64,000 nucleotides of DNA from Novosphingobium rosa NBRC 15208. Its GTDB lineage: Bacteria > Pseudomonadota > Alphaproteobacteria > Sphingomonadales > Sphingomonadaceae. Each line of letters opens with the position of its first letter. Position 1 is the stretch's first letter. The stretch spans positions 62,001-126,000 of the forward strand of contig NZ_BCZE01000001.1 of assembly GCF_001598555.1 (NCBI RefSeq). The letters run 5' to 3'. The notes beneath the pieces were generated by a model. It searched no databases, had not been told where the DNA came from, and saw only the letters and a list, made by a program, of their open reading frames with translations. Below are positions 46,657-54,765 of the stretch, piece by piece. The position numbers and the translations under genes were made by a program.

Positions 46657-47709
46657 CTATGATGAAGAATTGCCGCCCACCAAAGGCAAATGTCCATAGG
46701 GTTTCGCGTGGCCGCTGCGGATCGCCAGAATATGCTCGAAATCCTTCAGCGCCGCTGCCGCTGTCGCCATGGGTTCGGAGCCGCAGCCCATGGCCACCAC
46801 CTCACCCATCAGATCGGTGGCGATGCGGATCGCCTTGTTCTTGCCCGCCACCAGAGCGAAAGGATCGCTGGGCGGATAGGCATGAACGCCGACGCTGGCC
46901 TTGAAGCCCTCCCCCTCGCGCCACAGCCGCCCGATCAGCTTGGGCGCCAACCCCTGGTCGCGCCAATCGCGCAGTTGATCCTCGCCCAGTTTGTCGATGC
47001 CCGTGACCGCCATATCCGCGATGGCCAGATCGGCGCCAAGGCCGAAATTGGCCAGGATCAGCAGCTTGCAGGCGGTGTCCCAACCTTCAACATCGTTGCG
47101 CGGATCGCTTTCGGCGAAACCGGCGGCCTGCGCCTGCCTGAGCGCCTCGGCGAAACCAAGGCCGCGATGGATCATCGCATCGAGCAAGAAATTGGTGGTG
47201 GCGTTGAGAATGCCCTCGATCCCCAGCACGCGGCAGCCGATCAGATTGTGGTTCAGCAGATCGATGGTGGGCAGAGCCGCAGCCGTGGCCCCGCTCAGCT
47301 TGAGCAGCGATCCTGAAGACCCGGCCAGATCGCGCAAGGCGCGCCCGTCAAACACCAGCGCGCCTTTGGAAATGACAATGGCGTCGCGCCCCGCCGCAAG
47401 CGCCTCGCGCAGATAGGGCAGGCCCGGGCCGCCGGTGCGAAAATCGCTGGGGCCCGCCTCAATCAGCACATCGGCCTCGCTGGCGGCGATGAAGTCGGCA
47501 CCGGTCAGGCCTTCCTCCAGATGGTCGAGCCGGTCCGGCTCCAGCCCGGCAGCATCCATCACCCCGGCCCGTGATCCGCAGGCGGCGACCAGAAGCACAT
47601 CCACGCCATAGCGCGCCCGATACTGCGCGCGGCGCGACAGAAGCAGCTGCGCGGTGGCACGCCCCACGCCGCCCAGACCCGCCAGAGCGATACGGCATTG
47701 TTGCGTCAT
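46657..47709 (-). CDS. Homoserine dehydrogenase, short form without ACT domain
   Basis: This 350-residue protein has an N-terminal Rossmann motif (IALAGLGGVGRATAQLL), the catalytic Lys in AIVISKGALV, and the homoserine-dehydrogenase core GILNATTNFLLDAMIHRGLGFAEALRQAQAAGFAESDPRNDVEGWDTACKLLIL (landmarks ILNATTNFLL and ESDPRNDVEGWD). It converts aspartate semialdehyde to homoserine. The C-terminal ACT domain of the usual feedback-regulated enzyme is missing, as in other short paralogues. It is divergent from a PP2C-like gene and not in an obvious amino-acid operon, so a specialised role is possible. Confidence 0.87.
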   Translation of the reverse strand: MTQQCRIALAGLGGVGRATAQLLLSRRAQYRARYGVDVLLVAACGSRAGVMDAAGLEPDRLDHLEEGLTGADFIAASEADVLIEAGPSDFRTGGPGLPYLREALAAGRDAIVISKGALVFDGRALRDLAGSSGSLLKLSGATAAALPTIDLLNHNLIGCRVLGIEGILNATTNFLLDAMIHRGLGFAEALRQAQAAGFAESDPRNDVEGWDTACKLLILANFGLGADLAIADMAVTGIDKLGEDQLRDWRDQGLAPKLIGRLWREGEGFKASVGVHAYPPSDPFALVAGKNKAIRIATDLMGEVVAMGCGSEPMATAAAALKDFEHILAIRSGHAKPYGHLPLVGGNSSS

Positions 47710-47820
47710 ATGTGCGTTTCCCGGGCTGAGCGGTCATCCAGGGTGATGGCCAAGGTGGTGGAATAACAGGCACAATCTGATAGGAAGCCCGAAGCGATCC
47801 GGCAATGAGGGAACAGCGCC

Positions 47821-48639
47821 TTGCATCTCGACCTTATCCAGATGGCCAGCGTTTCAGGCAAGGCCGAAGCGGCGAATGACGATCGCCTCGGCTGCGCGGA
47901 CCGCCATGCCTGGGTGATCGACGGCGCCACCGATCTGGGCGAGCCCGGCCTGCTGGGCGGGCGTGGCGGCGCGGCATGGCTGGCGGCGGTGGCCGATCGC
48001 AGCTTTGCGCAGGCTTCAGGCGCCCTGGCCGATCTGTGCGGTGATATCTTCGATGCCGTGGCGCAGGCCTATCAACGGGAAAAACAGCGTGAGCCCGTCG
48101 GCACATGGGAGCTTCCCAGCGCCGCCTTTGCGGCCGTGGCGCTGGAGGACGACAGGCTGACCTGCGCCCATGCCGCCGATTGCTCCGTCCTGCTGCGCTG
48201 CGAGAGCGGCGTGTCCTTCGTCACCCCCGAGCCGGATCGGCGGCGGGAGCAAGCGGCGGCTGCGGCGCTCGGGGTGGGCGCAACCGCAGGCGGCTTGCGC
48301 TCGCCGGCCGTGCTGGCCGATCAGCGGGCGGTGCGCGGCAGGCCGAAGCGGCGCGTGCTGGGGGTGGATGCGCAAGCCTCGCGCGAGGCCGCTTCCTATC
48401 GCAGCGTGCCGGTGAGCAAGGGCGACGAATTGCTGCTGATGTCCGACGGTTTCTCGGCTCTGCTGGACAGCTATGCGCTCTACGATCCACACACCATATT
48501 CGCGGCCCTGCCCCGGCGCGGTCTCGCCGGGCTGATCGAGGAGTTGCGCGCCGTCGAGCGCGATGACGCCACCTCCTCACGCTATCCCCGCTTCAAGCCG
48601 AGCGACGATGCCTCCGCGCTCTGGCTGAGGGTCAGCTAG
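47821..48639 (+). CDS. PP2C-like serine/threonine phosphatase
   Basis: This 272-residue protein has the PP2C landmarks NDDRLGCADRHAWVIDGATDLG with metal-binding Asp residues near the N-terminus, a central LTCAHAADCSVLL strand pair, and ELLLMSDGFSALLDSY with the metal-binding MSDGFS near residue 210. A final DDASALWL is typical. It probably dephosphorylates Ser/Thr on a regulatory protein. Start is TTG 47821 with AGGGAA about eight bases upstream; ATG 47842 is the alternative. It lies divergent from homoserine dehydrogenase and convergent with DUF2867. Confidence 0.8.
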   Translation: MHLDLIQMASVSGKAEAANDDRLGCADRHAWVIDGATDLGEPGLLGGRGGAAWLAAVADRSFAQASGALADLCGDIFDAVAQAYQREKQREPVGTWELPSAAFAAVALEDDRLTCAHAADCSVLLRCESGVSFVTPEPDRRREQAAAAALGVGATAGGLRSPAVLADQRAVRGRPKRRVLGVDAQASREAASYRSVPVSKGDELLLMSDGFSALLDSYALYDPHTIFAALPRRGLAGLIEELRAVERDDATSSRYPRFKPSDDASALWLRVS

Positions 48640-49130
48640 GGATTTGCGGTGCGCATGCCCTTGCGCAGGCGGGCCAGCATGATGCGCACAATCACCCGAT
48701 GCGCCGGGCCGACCGGCAACATATAGGCCCGCCCGAACCAATTGTGCACCACCACCGATGACGTGATGGTCAGCCGCGCGCCCGTGGTGCGAATGGCGGT
48801 CATGACATCGAGATGGCGGTCGCGCTCGGTCAGCAGCAGGAGGTCAGGGCTTGCACCTTCGACAAGGAAGAAGTCGAGCCGGTCCCCCACCGTCACCCTG
48901 TCACGGCGTCGCCCGGAAAAGCCGCCGATCCGCTTGACCCCGAACCGCGCCGAAATCGCATCGCGCACCCGAAATGCCCATTTCAGGATCGGTTGCGGCT
49001 GAGCCATCATCAGGTTCCACGCCTCCAGCGGAGCGATGGCGCGAGGCAGGTCGATCGACTGGCTGTCATGATAGGCCAGTGTTTCGCGCGGGGCGATCAG
49101 ATCGGCGCCATCGATGGTGTTCATGGTCAT
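48636..49130 (-). CDS. DUF2867 family protein
   Basis: This protein of 164 residues from ATG 49130 contains DUF2867 landmarks: RAIAPLEAWNLMMAQPQPILKW, RVTVGDRLDFFLVEGASPDLLLLTERDRHLDV (landmark GDRLDFFLVE) and SSVVVHNWFGRAYMLPVGPAHRVIVRIML. The family has no known function; its fold is related to polyketide cyclase/START-like proteins. A longer frame from TTG 49190 adds 20 residues without a ribosome-binding site. Its end overlaps the convergent PP2C gene by four bases. Confidence 0.75.
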   Translation of the reverse strand: MTMNTIDGADLIAPRETLAYHDSQSIDLPRAIAPLEAWNLMMAQPQPILKWAFRVRDAISARFGVKRIGGFSGRRRDRVTVGDRLDFFLVEGASPDLLLLTERDRHLDVMTAIRTTGARLTITSSVVVHNWFGRAYMLPVGPAHRVIVRIMLARLRKGMRTANP

Positions 49131-49449
49131 TCCGGCATCCAGCAGGCAAGCATCGTGACCCTTTACCGCATAAATCGGGTTCCAATCCAAGCCCTATCAT
49201 TTTCTTTCAAAGGCGGATTTTGCCGTTCATGGCGCTTGGCGTAAAGCGCATCGCGAGAGGCGCGAAAGGCCGGGCGATGGTTTGGCAATCGCTCTGGCCG
49301 CCGGTCGAGCCCTGCTGGCAACTTCGTCGGAAGACGTGATGGGAGCGCAAGGGGATAACCCCCTTCCATTTTCTTTTCCCCTTACCACGCGGACGATCAC
49401 CGCTTCAGGCTTTCCCACAAGCCCGCCAAGAGCTATCAGCCGCGGCCAA
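49131..49449. other. Intergenic region between DUF2867 and the exonuclease
   Basis: No convincing ORF is present. A hairpin AAGGGG-ATAAC-CCCCTT (49349-49365) followed by CCATTTTCTTTTCCCC looks like a plus-strand terminator, although no plus-strand gene ends near it. The rest shows nothing I can name. Confidence 0.45.
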
Positions 49450-50328
49450 ATGAACGCTCCTGTCGCAACGCTCGATCACGCCGCCGATCTGCTTGACGCC
49501 CATCCGGACTTCCGGGTGCTGCGCCGCCTGCAAGCCGTGGACTGGCTCCACAAGGGGCCGGCGCAGGGCGAGATGCGGGTCGGCGTGGCCGTCGATGTCG
49601 AGACGACGGGGCTGGATCATGAACAGGACCGGATCATCGAACTGGCCGTGCAGCGTTTTCGGTTCGACGCTCTGGGACGCGTTACGCAACTGGGCAAGGC
49701 CAGGGTATGGCGCGAGGATCCGGGGATGCCGCTCGATCCGCGGATCACCAGGCTGACCGGGCTGACGGACGAAGACCTGGCCGGGCACGCCATCGATGAG
49801 GGGGCGGCCGCCGATATCCTCGCCTCGGCGGACATCATCGTCGCTCATAATGCGGCTTTCGACCGGCCCTTTGTCGACCGCCGCCTGCCTGCCACGGCGG
49901 GAAGGCCATGGGCCTGCTCGATGGCGGAGCTGGACTGGCTGGAGCTGGGCTTCGACGGGCGCGCGCTGGGCCATCTCGTCTCGCAATGCGGCTGGTTCTA
50001 TGAGGGCCATCGCGCCGAGAACGACATTCTGGCGCTGATCTATCTGCTGGCCCATCAGGCGGCGGATGGCGGGACGATCATGGCCCGGCTGATGGCGGCC
50101 TCCGCGCGCCCGAGCTGGCGGGTCAATGCGGTGGACGCGCCTTTCGAGGCCAAGGATGCGCTGAAAGCGCGGGCCTACCGCTGGGACGGCACCCTGCGCT
50201 TCTGGTGGAAGACCATCCCCGAGGAAGAGGTGGAAGCCGAACGCCAATGGCTCGATCAGAATGTCTATATCGGGCGCGGGGCCCCGGCGCTTTTCGCGCA
50301 GACCGCCTGCGAGCGGTACACCCGGTAA
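49450..50328 (+). CDS. DEDD-type 3'-5' exonuclease (DnaQ-like)
   Basis: This 292-residue protein has the exonuclease motifs ExoI VAVDVETTGLD (about residues 45-55), ExoII IIVAHNAAFDRPFVDRR (about 133-149) and ExoIII HRAENDILALIYLL (about 190-203), which give the D-E-D-D metal ligands and catalytic His. A C-terminal extension of about 80 residues (RAYRWDGTLRFWWKTI) is characteristic of a subgroup of alphaproteobacterial DNA polymerase III epsilon-like proteins. The ATG at 49450 follows no strong ribosome-binding site; the longer open frame is intergenic. Confidence 0.88.
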   Translation: MNAPVATLDHAADLLDAHPDFRVLRRLQAVDWLHKGPAQGEMRVGVAVDVETTGLDHEQDRIIELAVQRFRFDALGRVTQLGKARVWREDPGMPLDPRITRLTGLTDEDLAGHAIDEGAAADILASADIIVAHNAAFDRPFVDRRLPATAGRPWACSMAELDWLELGFDGRALGHLVSQCGWFYEGHRAENDILALIYLLAHQAADGGTIMARLMAASARPSWRVNAVDAPFEAKDALKARAYRWDGTLRFWWKTIPEEEVEAERQWLDQNVYIGRGAPALFAQTACERYTR

Positions 50329-50444
50329 ATCGCTCTGATTTAGCGGGATAAATTTCATCGCAAAAGGGCCTTCACAAAGCCCCGGCCATGCCCATCTTGC
50401 GCAGCGCCCACCTGACGTCAGGCGGCCTCATCAAGGACATGTCC

Positions 50445-50948
50445 ATGCCCGATCTTTATGCCATGACTGTACCCACCTTCATCCGCGCCTTCAAAAACCT
50501 TGACCATGTGCTGGCCAAGGCCGCCGACAGCGACATCGCGGAAGAAGAGCTGTTCAACGCGCGGCTGATCGCGGACATGCTGCCGCTGGCCAAGCAGGTG
50601 CAGATCGCTTCGGACACGGCCCGTTTCGCGGCGGTGCGCGTGGGGCAGGCCGAGCCTTCGGCCATGGCGGATGAAGAGGCCTCGCTGGCCCAGCTGCGCG
50701 AGCGTGTGGCCAAGACCATCGCCTATCTCGAAGCCGTCGATCCCGCCGGTTACGAGGGCCGTGAGACGGCACAGGTGGTGCTCAAGCTGCCTCAGGGCGA
50801 GATCCCCTTTACCGGCCAGAGCTATGTCACCGATTTCGCGCTGCCCAACTTCTTCTTCCACGTCACCATGGCCTATGCGCTGCTGCGCATGAAGGGCGTG
50901 CCGCTGGGCAAGATGGACTTTCTGGCGGGCGGCATGGCCATCGCCTGA
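50445..50948 (+). CDS. DUF1993 family protein
   Basis: This 167-residue helical protein has family landmarks LYAMTVPTFIRAFKNLDHVLAKA, LFNARLIADMLPLAKQVQIASD and DFALPNFFFHVTMAYALLR. The DUF1993 fold resembles the DinB four-helix bundle; function is unknown. ATG 50445 has AAGGA seven bases upstream, better spaced than ATG 50439. It lies convergent with an AraC regulator and is followed by a perfect hairpin. Confidence 0.88.
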   Translation: MPDLYAMTVPTFIRAFKNLDHVLAKAADSDIAEEELFNARLIADMLPLAKQVQIASDTARFAAVRVGQAEPSAMADEEASLAQLRERVAKTIAYLEAVDPAGYEGRETAQVVLKLPQGEIPFTGQSYVTDFALPNFFFHVTMAYALLRMKGVPLGKMDFLAGGMAIA

Positions 50949-50960
50949 TCCTTTGGCGTT

Positions 50961-50988
50961 CCGGCGGCGGAGTATATCCTGCCGCCGG
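50961..50988. terminator. Bidirectional terminator hairpin
   Basis: CCGGCGGC (50961-50968) and GCCGCCGG (50981-50988) form a perfect stem, extended inward by GGA/TCC pairing. It separates the convergent DUF1993 and AraC genes. Confidence 0.75.
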
Positions 50989-50993
50989 GGGGC

Positions 50994-51923
50994 TCAGCCG
51001 GGAGCGCCCTCGCCCCTTGCCCGCCCGGCATAGAGAAAGGGCGAAAGCCCGAAATGGCGGGTGAAGGCCACGCTGAAGGCGCTGGCCGAGCCATACCCCA
51101 CCTGCTGCGCGATCCTTGCCAGACCCAGCCCGGTCTGGCGCAGCAGATCGCGGGCCAGCGCCATGCGCCAGCCGGTGAGATATTCGATGGGCGCCACCCC
51201 CACCTCGGCGCGGAAACGGTCGAAGAAGGTCGAGCGGGAGAGGCCCGCCTCTTTCGCCAGTTCCTTGACGCTCCACGCGCGGGTGGGATCGCCATGCATG
51301 CAGCGCAAGGCGGCACAGAGCCGCTCATCCGCCAGACCGCGCAGCAGGCCCGGCGGCGCGGCGGGGCCGGTGGTGGCGCGCAGGGCCTCGATCAGCAGCA
51401 CCTGCAGCAGATGCGAGAGGATCACATCGCGCGCCGGGCGCCGGGCATGGGTTTCCTCATTGAGCAGTTCGACGATCCGCGTCAGCCGCCCCTCGCCCCG
51501 GATATGCACCACGCGTGGCAGCAGAGAGACCAGCAAAGCCGTGTCATCCGAGCCGAAGCTGCAATGGCCCACCAGCATGCGCACATTGGGCTGGGCCTCG
51601 CGCGGGCCCAGCCAGAACATGCCGGGGCCAACCTCGGCATGGAGCAAGGGCGCATCGCGGGGCGGCGGCGTCAGGCTGGAGGTGGCGAAATCGCAGGCGG
51701 CGGGCACCAGCACGAAATCGCCCTGCTCCAGCACCAGCTCCTCCTGCCCGGCCAGAGCAAGGCGGCAGGCGCCGTCCAGCACAGCGGCATAGAAGGGCCG
51801 CCCCTCCTCTGAGCGATGGACGCGCCATGCCCCGGCCCCTGTCACCAGCTTGGACCAGCCCGCGCTGGGCGCCAGCAGGCTGACGACATGCGCCAAGGGG
51901 TCTGACGATAAGGGATCGGACAT
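50994..51923 (-). CDS. AraC-family regulator with cupin domain
   Basis: This 309-residue protein has an N-terminal cupin-like sensor (FYAAVLDGACRLALAGQEELVLEQGDFVLVPA) and a C-terminal AraC domain with two helix-turn-helices (WSVKELAKEAGLSRSTFFDRF and GLARIAQQVGYGSASAFSVAFTRHFG). The cupin_6 type is common in regulators of stress-induced oxidoreductases. It is divergent from an SDR gene, its likely target. The short intergenic region contains TCGGAC repeats and a GCCGGA palindrome. Confidence 0.9.
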   Translation of the reverse strand: MSDPLSSDPLAHVVSLLAPSAGWSKLVTGAGAWRVHRSEEGRPFYAAVLDGACRLALAGQEELVLEQGDFVLVPAACDFATSSLTPPPRDAPLLHAEVGPGMFWLGPREAQPNVRMLVGHCSFGSDDTALLVSLLPRVVHIRGEGRLTRIVELLNEETHARRPARDVILSHLLQVLLIEALRATTGPAAPPGLLRGLADERLCAALRCMHGDPTRAWSVKELAKEAGLSRSTFFDRFRAEVGVAPIEYLTGWRMALARDLLRQTGLGLARIAQQVGYGSASAFSVAFTRHFGLSPFLYAGRARGEGAPG

Positions 51924-51944
51924 TTCGGACTTTCACACATGCTT

Positions 51945-51958
51945 GCCGGATTTCCGGC
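51945..51958. promoter_or_regulatory. Palindrome in the AraC/SDR divergent region
   Basis: GCCGGA-TT-TCCGGC is a perfect 14-base palindrome. TCGGAC occurs twice around the araC-type start codon, and GTCCGA occurs downstream near 51969. These could be operator elements. Confidence 0.35.
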
Positions 51959-52017
51959 TATAGCACGTCCGACAAGGCAATCCTACCTCTGGCCTGCCCC
52001 CCAAACAGGAGCTATCC

Positions 52018-52764
52018 ATGAACACTGTCTTGATCACCGGTTGCTCGTCGGGCTTTGGCCTCGCCACGGCTCAACTCTTTCTCGATCGCGGCTGGCATGT
52101 CATCGCCACCATGCGCACGCCGCGTCACGATCTGTTCCCCGCTTCCGACCGGCTGCATATCCTGCCGCTCGATGTCACCGATGCCGACAGCATTGCCCGG
52201 ACCATCAAGGATGCCGGGCCGATCGATGTGCTGGTCAACAATGCGGGCGTCGGGCTGCTCAATGCGGTGGAGGGCACCTCCATCGAAAAGGCCCGCGAGG
52301 TCTTCGAGACCAACACGCTGGGCACCATCGCCATGGTCAAGGCGGTGCTGCCGCAGATGCGCGAGCGCGGTTCGGGCGTGATCGTCAATGTCACCTCCAC
52401 GGTGACGCTGCGTCCGCTGCATCTGCTTTCGGTCTATACGGCCAGCAAGGCGGCGGTGAACGCCTTCACCGAAAGCCTCGCGCTGGAGCTGGAACCCTTC
52501 GGCATCCGTGCGCGCATCGTGCTGCCGGGACGCGCGCCCGATACGGCCTTTGGCGACAATGCCCGCGCCCGCATGGGCATGGACTTCCCCCAACCCTATG
52601 GCGAGATGGTGGCCGGAATTTTCGAACAGTGGCAGACTTCGACCGATCCGGTGACCCATGCCTCCGACGTGGCCGAGGCCGTCTGGCTGGCCGCCACCGA
52701 TCCGGCCAGCCCGATGCGCCAGCCCGCGGGTGCCGATGCGGTGCTCTGGGCTCAGGCCGTTTGA
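52018..52764 (+). CDS. Short-chain dehydrogenase/reductase (SDR)
   Basis: This 248-residue Rossmann protein has TGCSSGFGLATAQ (TGxxxGxG), NNAGVG, and the catalytic Ser and YxxxK in VTSTVTLRPLHLLSVYTASKAAVNAF. It belongs to the classical SDR group and oxidises or reduces an alcohol/ketone with NAD(P). The ATG is preceded by AGGAG (about 52010-52014) with short spacing. It is divergent from an AraC regulator and followed by a terminator hairpin; the substrate is unknown. Confidence 0.92.
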   Translation: MNTVLITGCSSGFGLATAQLFLDRGWHVIATMRTPRHDLFPASDRLHILPLDVTDADSIARTIKDAGPIDVLVNNAGVGLLNAVEGTSIEKAREVFETNTLGTIAMVKAVLPQMRERGSGVIVNVTSTVTLRPLHLLSVYTASKAAVNAFTESLALELEPFGIRARIVLPGRAPDTAFGDNARARMGMDFPQPYGEMVAGIFEQWQTSTDPVTHASDVAEAVWLAATDPASPMRQPAGADAVLWAQAV

Positions 52765-52770
52765 GCGATG

Positions 52771-52796
52771 GGGGGCGGGCCGATGGGCTCGCCCCC
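52771..52796 (+). terminator. Terminator after the SDR gene
   Basis: GGGGGCG-x-GCC (52771-52781) pairs with GGC-x-CGCCCCC (52785-52796) around a short loop, and TGTCTTT follows on the plus strand. Confidence 0.7.
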
Positions 52797-52856
52797 TGTC
52801 TTTATCGCGACACACAAGAGGGGGATGCTGCCTGCCGGAGACTGTGGAGGCGTATG

Positions 52857-54722
52857 ATGGCCAATATCGAAACCAATGTCATCGAAACCCGTGTGGGTGA
52901 TTTCAGCCTGAAGGCCTATGCGGGCGATTTCAAGACGCTGCTGGCTTTCAACTTCACCGCGCAGCAGGCGGCGCAGGGGCTGGCCGGTTTTACCATCCGC
53001 TATTCGACGCCCGATGGCAAAAGCCACTATCTCTGGAACAGCCTGGTCTACGAACATCCCGAAAATCATGCGCAGGTGGATGGCGAGCCGCCGCAATCGA
53101 CGGCCAACGCCCCCATTCACAAATTCCGCTGGGTGCATGTTCCGGGCGTGATCCATCAGGGCGATACGCCCATGGCGGGCAACTACCTCTATGAGGTGAC
53201 GCCGCGCTTTTTCGATGAGAACCAGCATATGCTGCCGCTCGATCATGCGCGGACGGCGCGGGTGGATGTGCAGGTCGGGCCGTTCCGCAAGGGCAATCTG
53301 GCGCTGGGCTTTACGCGCGGTTTCGTGCAGTCGGAGGCCTTTGTGCATCGCTTCGGCAAGGATGCGCTGCTGCGTCCCGCCGGGCATGAGCTGATCTTCG
53401 ATACGTCGGCTCAGGCAGGCACGGGGCCTCTGGATGGAGAGCCCTATAGCTTTGCTCAGGCCTATCAGTGGCTGGGCTTTACTGCGCGCGATCTGGTCTT
53501 CGATCTGCTGCAGGCGGTGGAAACGACCGAGGGGTTGACGCTGGATGTCTTCGCCTATGATCTGACCGAACCGGATTTTATCAATGCGCTGGTCCGCCTG
53601 GCCGCCAAGCCGGGCAAGCTGCGGATCATTCTGGACAATGCCGCGCTTCACCACGCCGCAGACGGCAGCAAGCCAGAGGATCAGGCCGAGGCGCTGATCG
53701 CCAGGGCGGCGGGCGATGCCCAGGTCATCAAGCGCGGCCATTTCGCCCGCTATGCCCATGACAAGGTGCTGGTGGTCAGCGATGCCAGCGGACCGCTGAA
53801 AGTGCTGACAGGCTCGACCAATTTTTCGGTGAACGGACTTTACGTCAATTCCAACCATGTGCTGGTGTACGATGACCGGGAGGTGGCGGGCTGGTACAAG
53901 GGCGTGTTCGATGCCAGCTGGGATCAGGATGTGAAAGCCGCTGCCTTTATCGCCTCGAACTGGTCAACGGGTACGTTCACCACATCGGCAAGCGAGACGC
54001 CCAAAAGCGTGATCCGTTTCTCGCCGCATACGCAGGATACGGCGCAGGCGATTTTAGACGATCTGGTGACGCGGGTGAATGCTGAGAAGGATGCGCCAGC
54101 CGGGCAGGCTTCGGTGCTGTTCGCCGTGATGGCGCTGAATGAGGCCAAGGATGTGGTCTATCAATGCCTCAACGCACTGCATGCCGTGCCGGGCATCTTC
54201 AGCTACGGCATCTCCGACGCGCCCGAGGGTGTGACGCTCTATCCGCTGGGGCAGGATCACGGCGTGCTGGTCACCGGCAAGCCGGGCACCACCGATCTGC
54301 CCGCGCCCTTCGATCAGGTGCCGCCCATCCGCGAACATCAGGTCCATCACAAATTCGTGGTCTGCGGCTTCAATCGCCCCGATGCGGTGGTCTATTGCGG
54401 CTCTTCCAATCTGGCCGAGGGCGGTGAGCATCAGAATGGCGACAATCTGATCGCCATCGCCGACACCGACATCGCCACCGCCTTCGCCATCGAGGCGCTG
54501 GCGCTGGTCGATCATTTCGACTTTCTCGACGCCTATTCGAAGAACGCCAAGGCATCAGGCACCGATGCGCCCGCTGGGCCGGCCAAGGCGGCGGCGGCTC
54601 AAGCGGTCCACTGGTATCTGGGCACCACGGATCTGTGGATGCACAAATATTTCCAGCCGGGCGATCTGCACAATCTGGATCGCGAGCTGTTCGGGGCGGA
54701 AGTGGCGCCGGCCCACGCGTGA
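52857..54722 (+). CDS. Phospholipase D-like (HKD-type) protein
   Basis: This 621-residue soluble protein has two PLD-like halves: YAHDKVLVVSDAS with GSTNFSVNG (about residues 300-325), and VHHKFVVCGFN with GSSNLAEGG (about 500-525). The HxK residues are present in both, but the Asp of the classic HxK(x)4D is displaced in the first and replaced by Gly in the second. Both halves keep the GSxN signature. It may act on phosphodiesters in lipid or nucleic acid, or the chemistry may be altered. There is no signal peptide. ATG 52857 has GGAGG six bases upstream; ATG 52854 is directly before. Confidence 0.78.
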   Translation: MANIETNVIETRVGDFSLKAYAGDFKTLLAFNFTAQQAAQGLAGFTIRYSTPDGKSHYLWNSLVYEHPENHAQVDGEPPQSTANAPIHKFRWVHVPGVIHQGDTPMAGNYLYEVTPRFFDENQHMLPLDHARTARVDVQVGPFRKGNLALGFTRGFVQSEAFVHRFGKDALLRPAGHELIFDTSAQAGTGPLDGEPYSFAQAYQWLGFTARDLVFDLLQAVETTEGLTLDVFAYDLTEPDFINALVRLAAKPGKLRIILDNAALHHAADGSKPEDQAEALIARAAGDAQVIKRGHFARYAHDKVLVVSDASGPLKVLTGSTNFSVNGLYVNSNHVLVYDDREVAGWYKGVFDASWDQDVKAAAFIASNWSTGTFTTSASETPKSVIRFSPHTQDTAQAILDDLVTRVNAEKDAPAGQASVLFAVMALNEAKDVVYQCLNALHAVPGIFSYGISDAPEGVTLYPLGQDHGVLVTGKPGTTDLPAPFDQVPPIREHQVHHKFVVCGFNRPDAVVYCGSSNLAEGGEHQNGDNLIAIADTDIATAFAIEALALVDHFDFLDAYSKNAKASGTDAPAGPAKAAAAQAVHWYLGTTDLWMHKYFQPGDLHNLDRELFGAEVAPAHA

Positions 54723-54729
54723 CAGGGTA

Positions 54730-54757
54730 CGGCGGCAGGCTGAAAGACCTGCCGCCG
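54730..54757. terminator. Bidirectional terminator hairpin
   Basis: CGGCGGCAGG (54730-54739) and CCTGCCGCCG (54748-54757) form a perfect ten-base-pair stem with an eight-base loop. It lies between the convergent phospholipase D-like and tyrosine phosphatase genes. Confidence 0.85.
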
Positions 54758-54765
54758 CCGGAACC

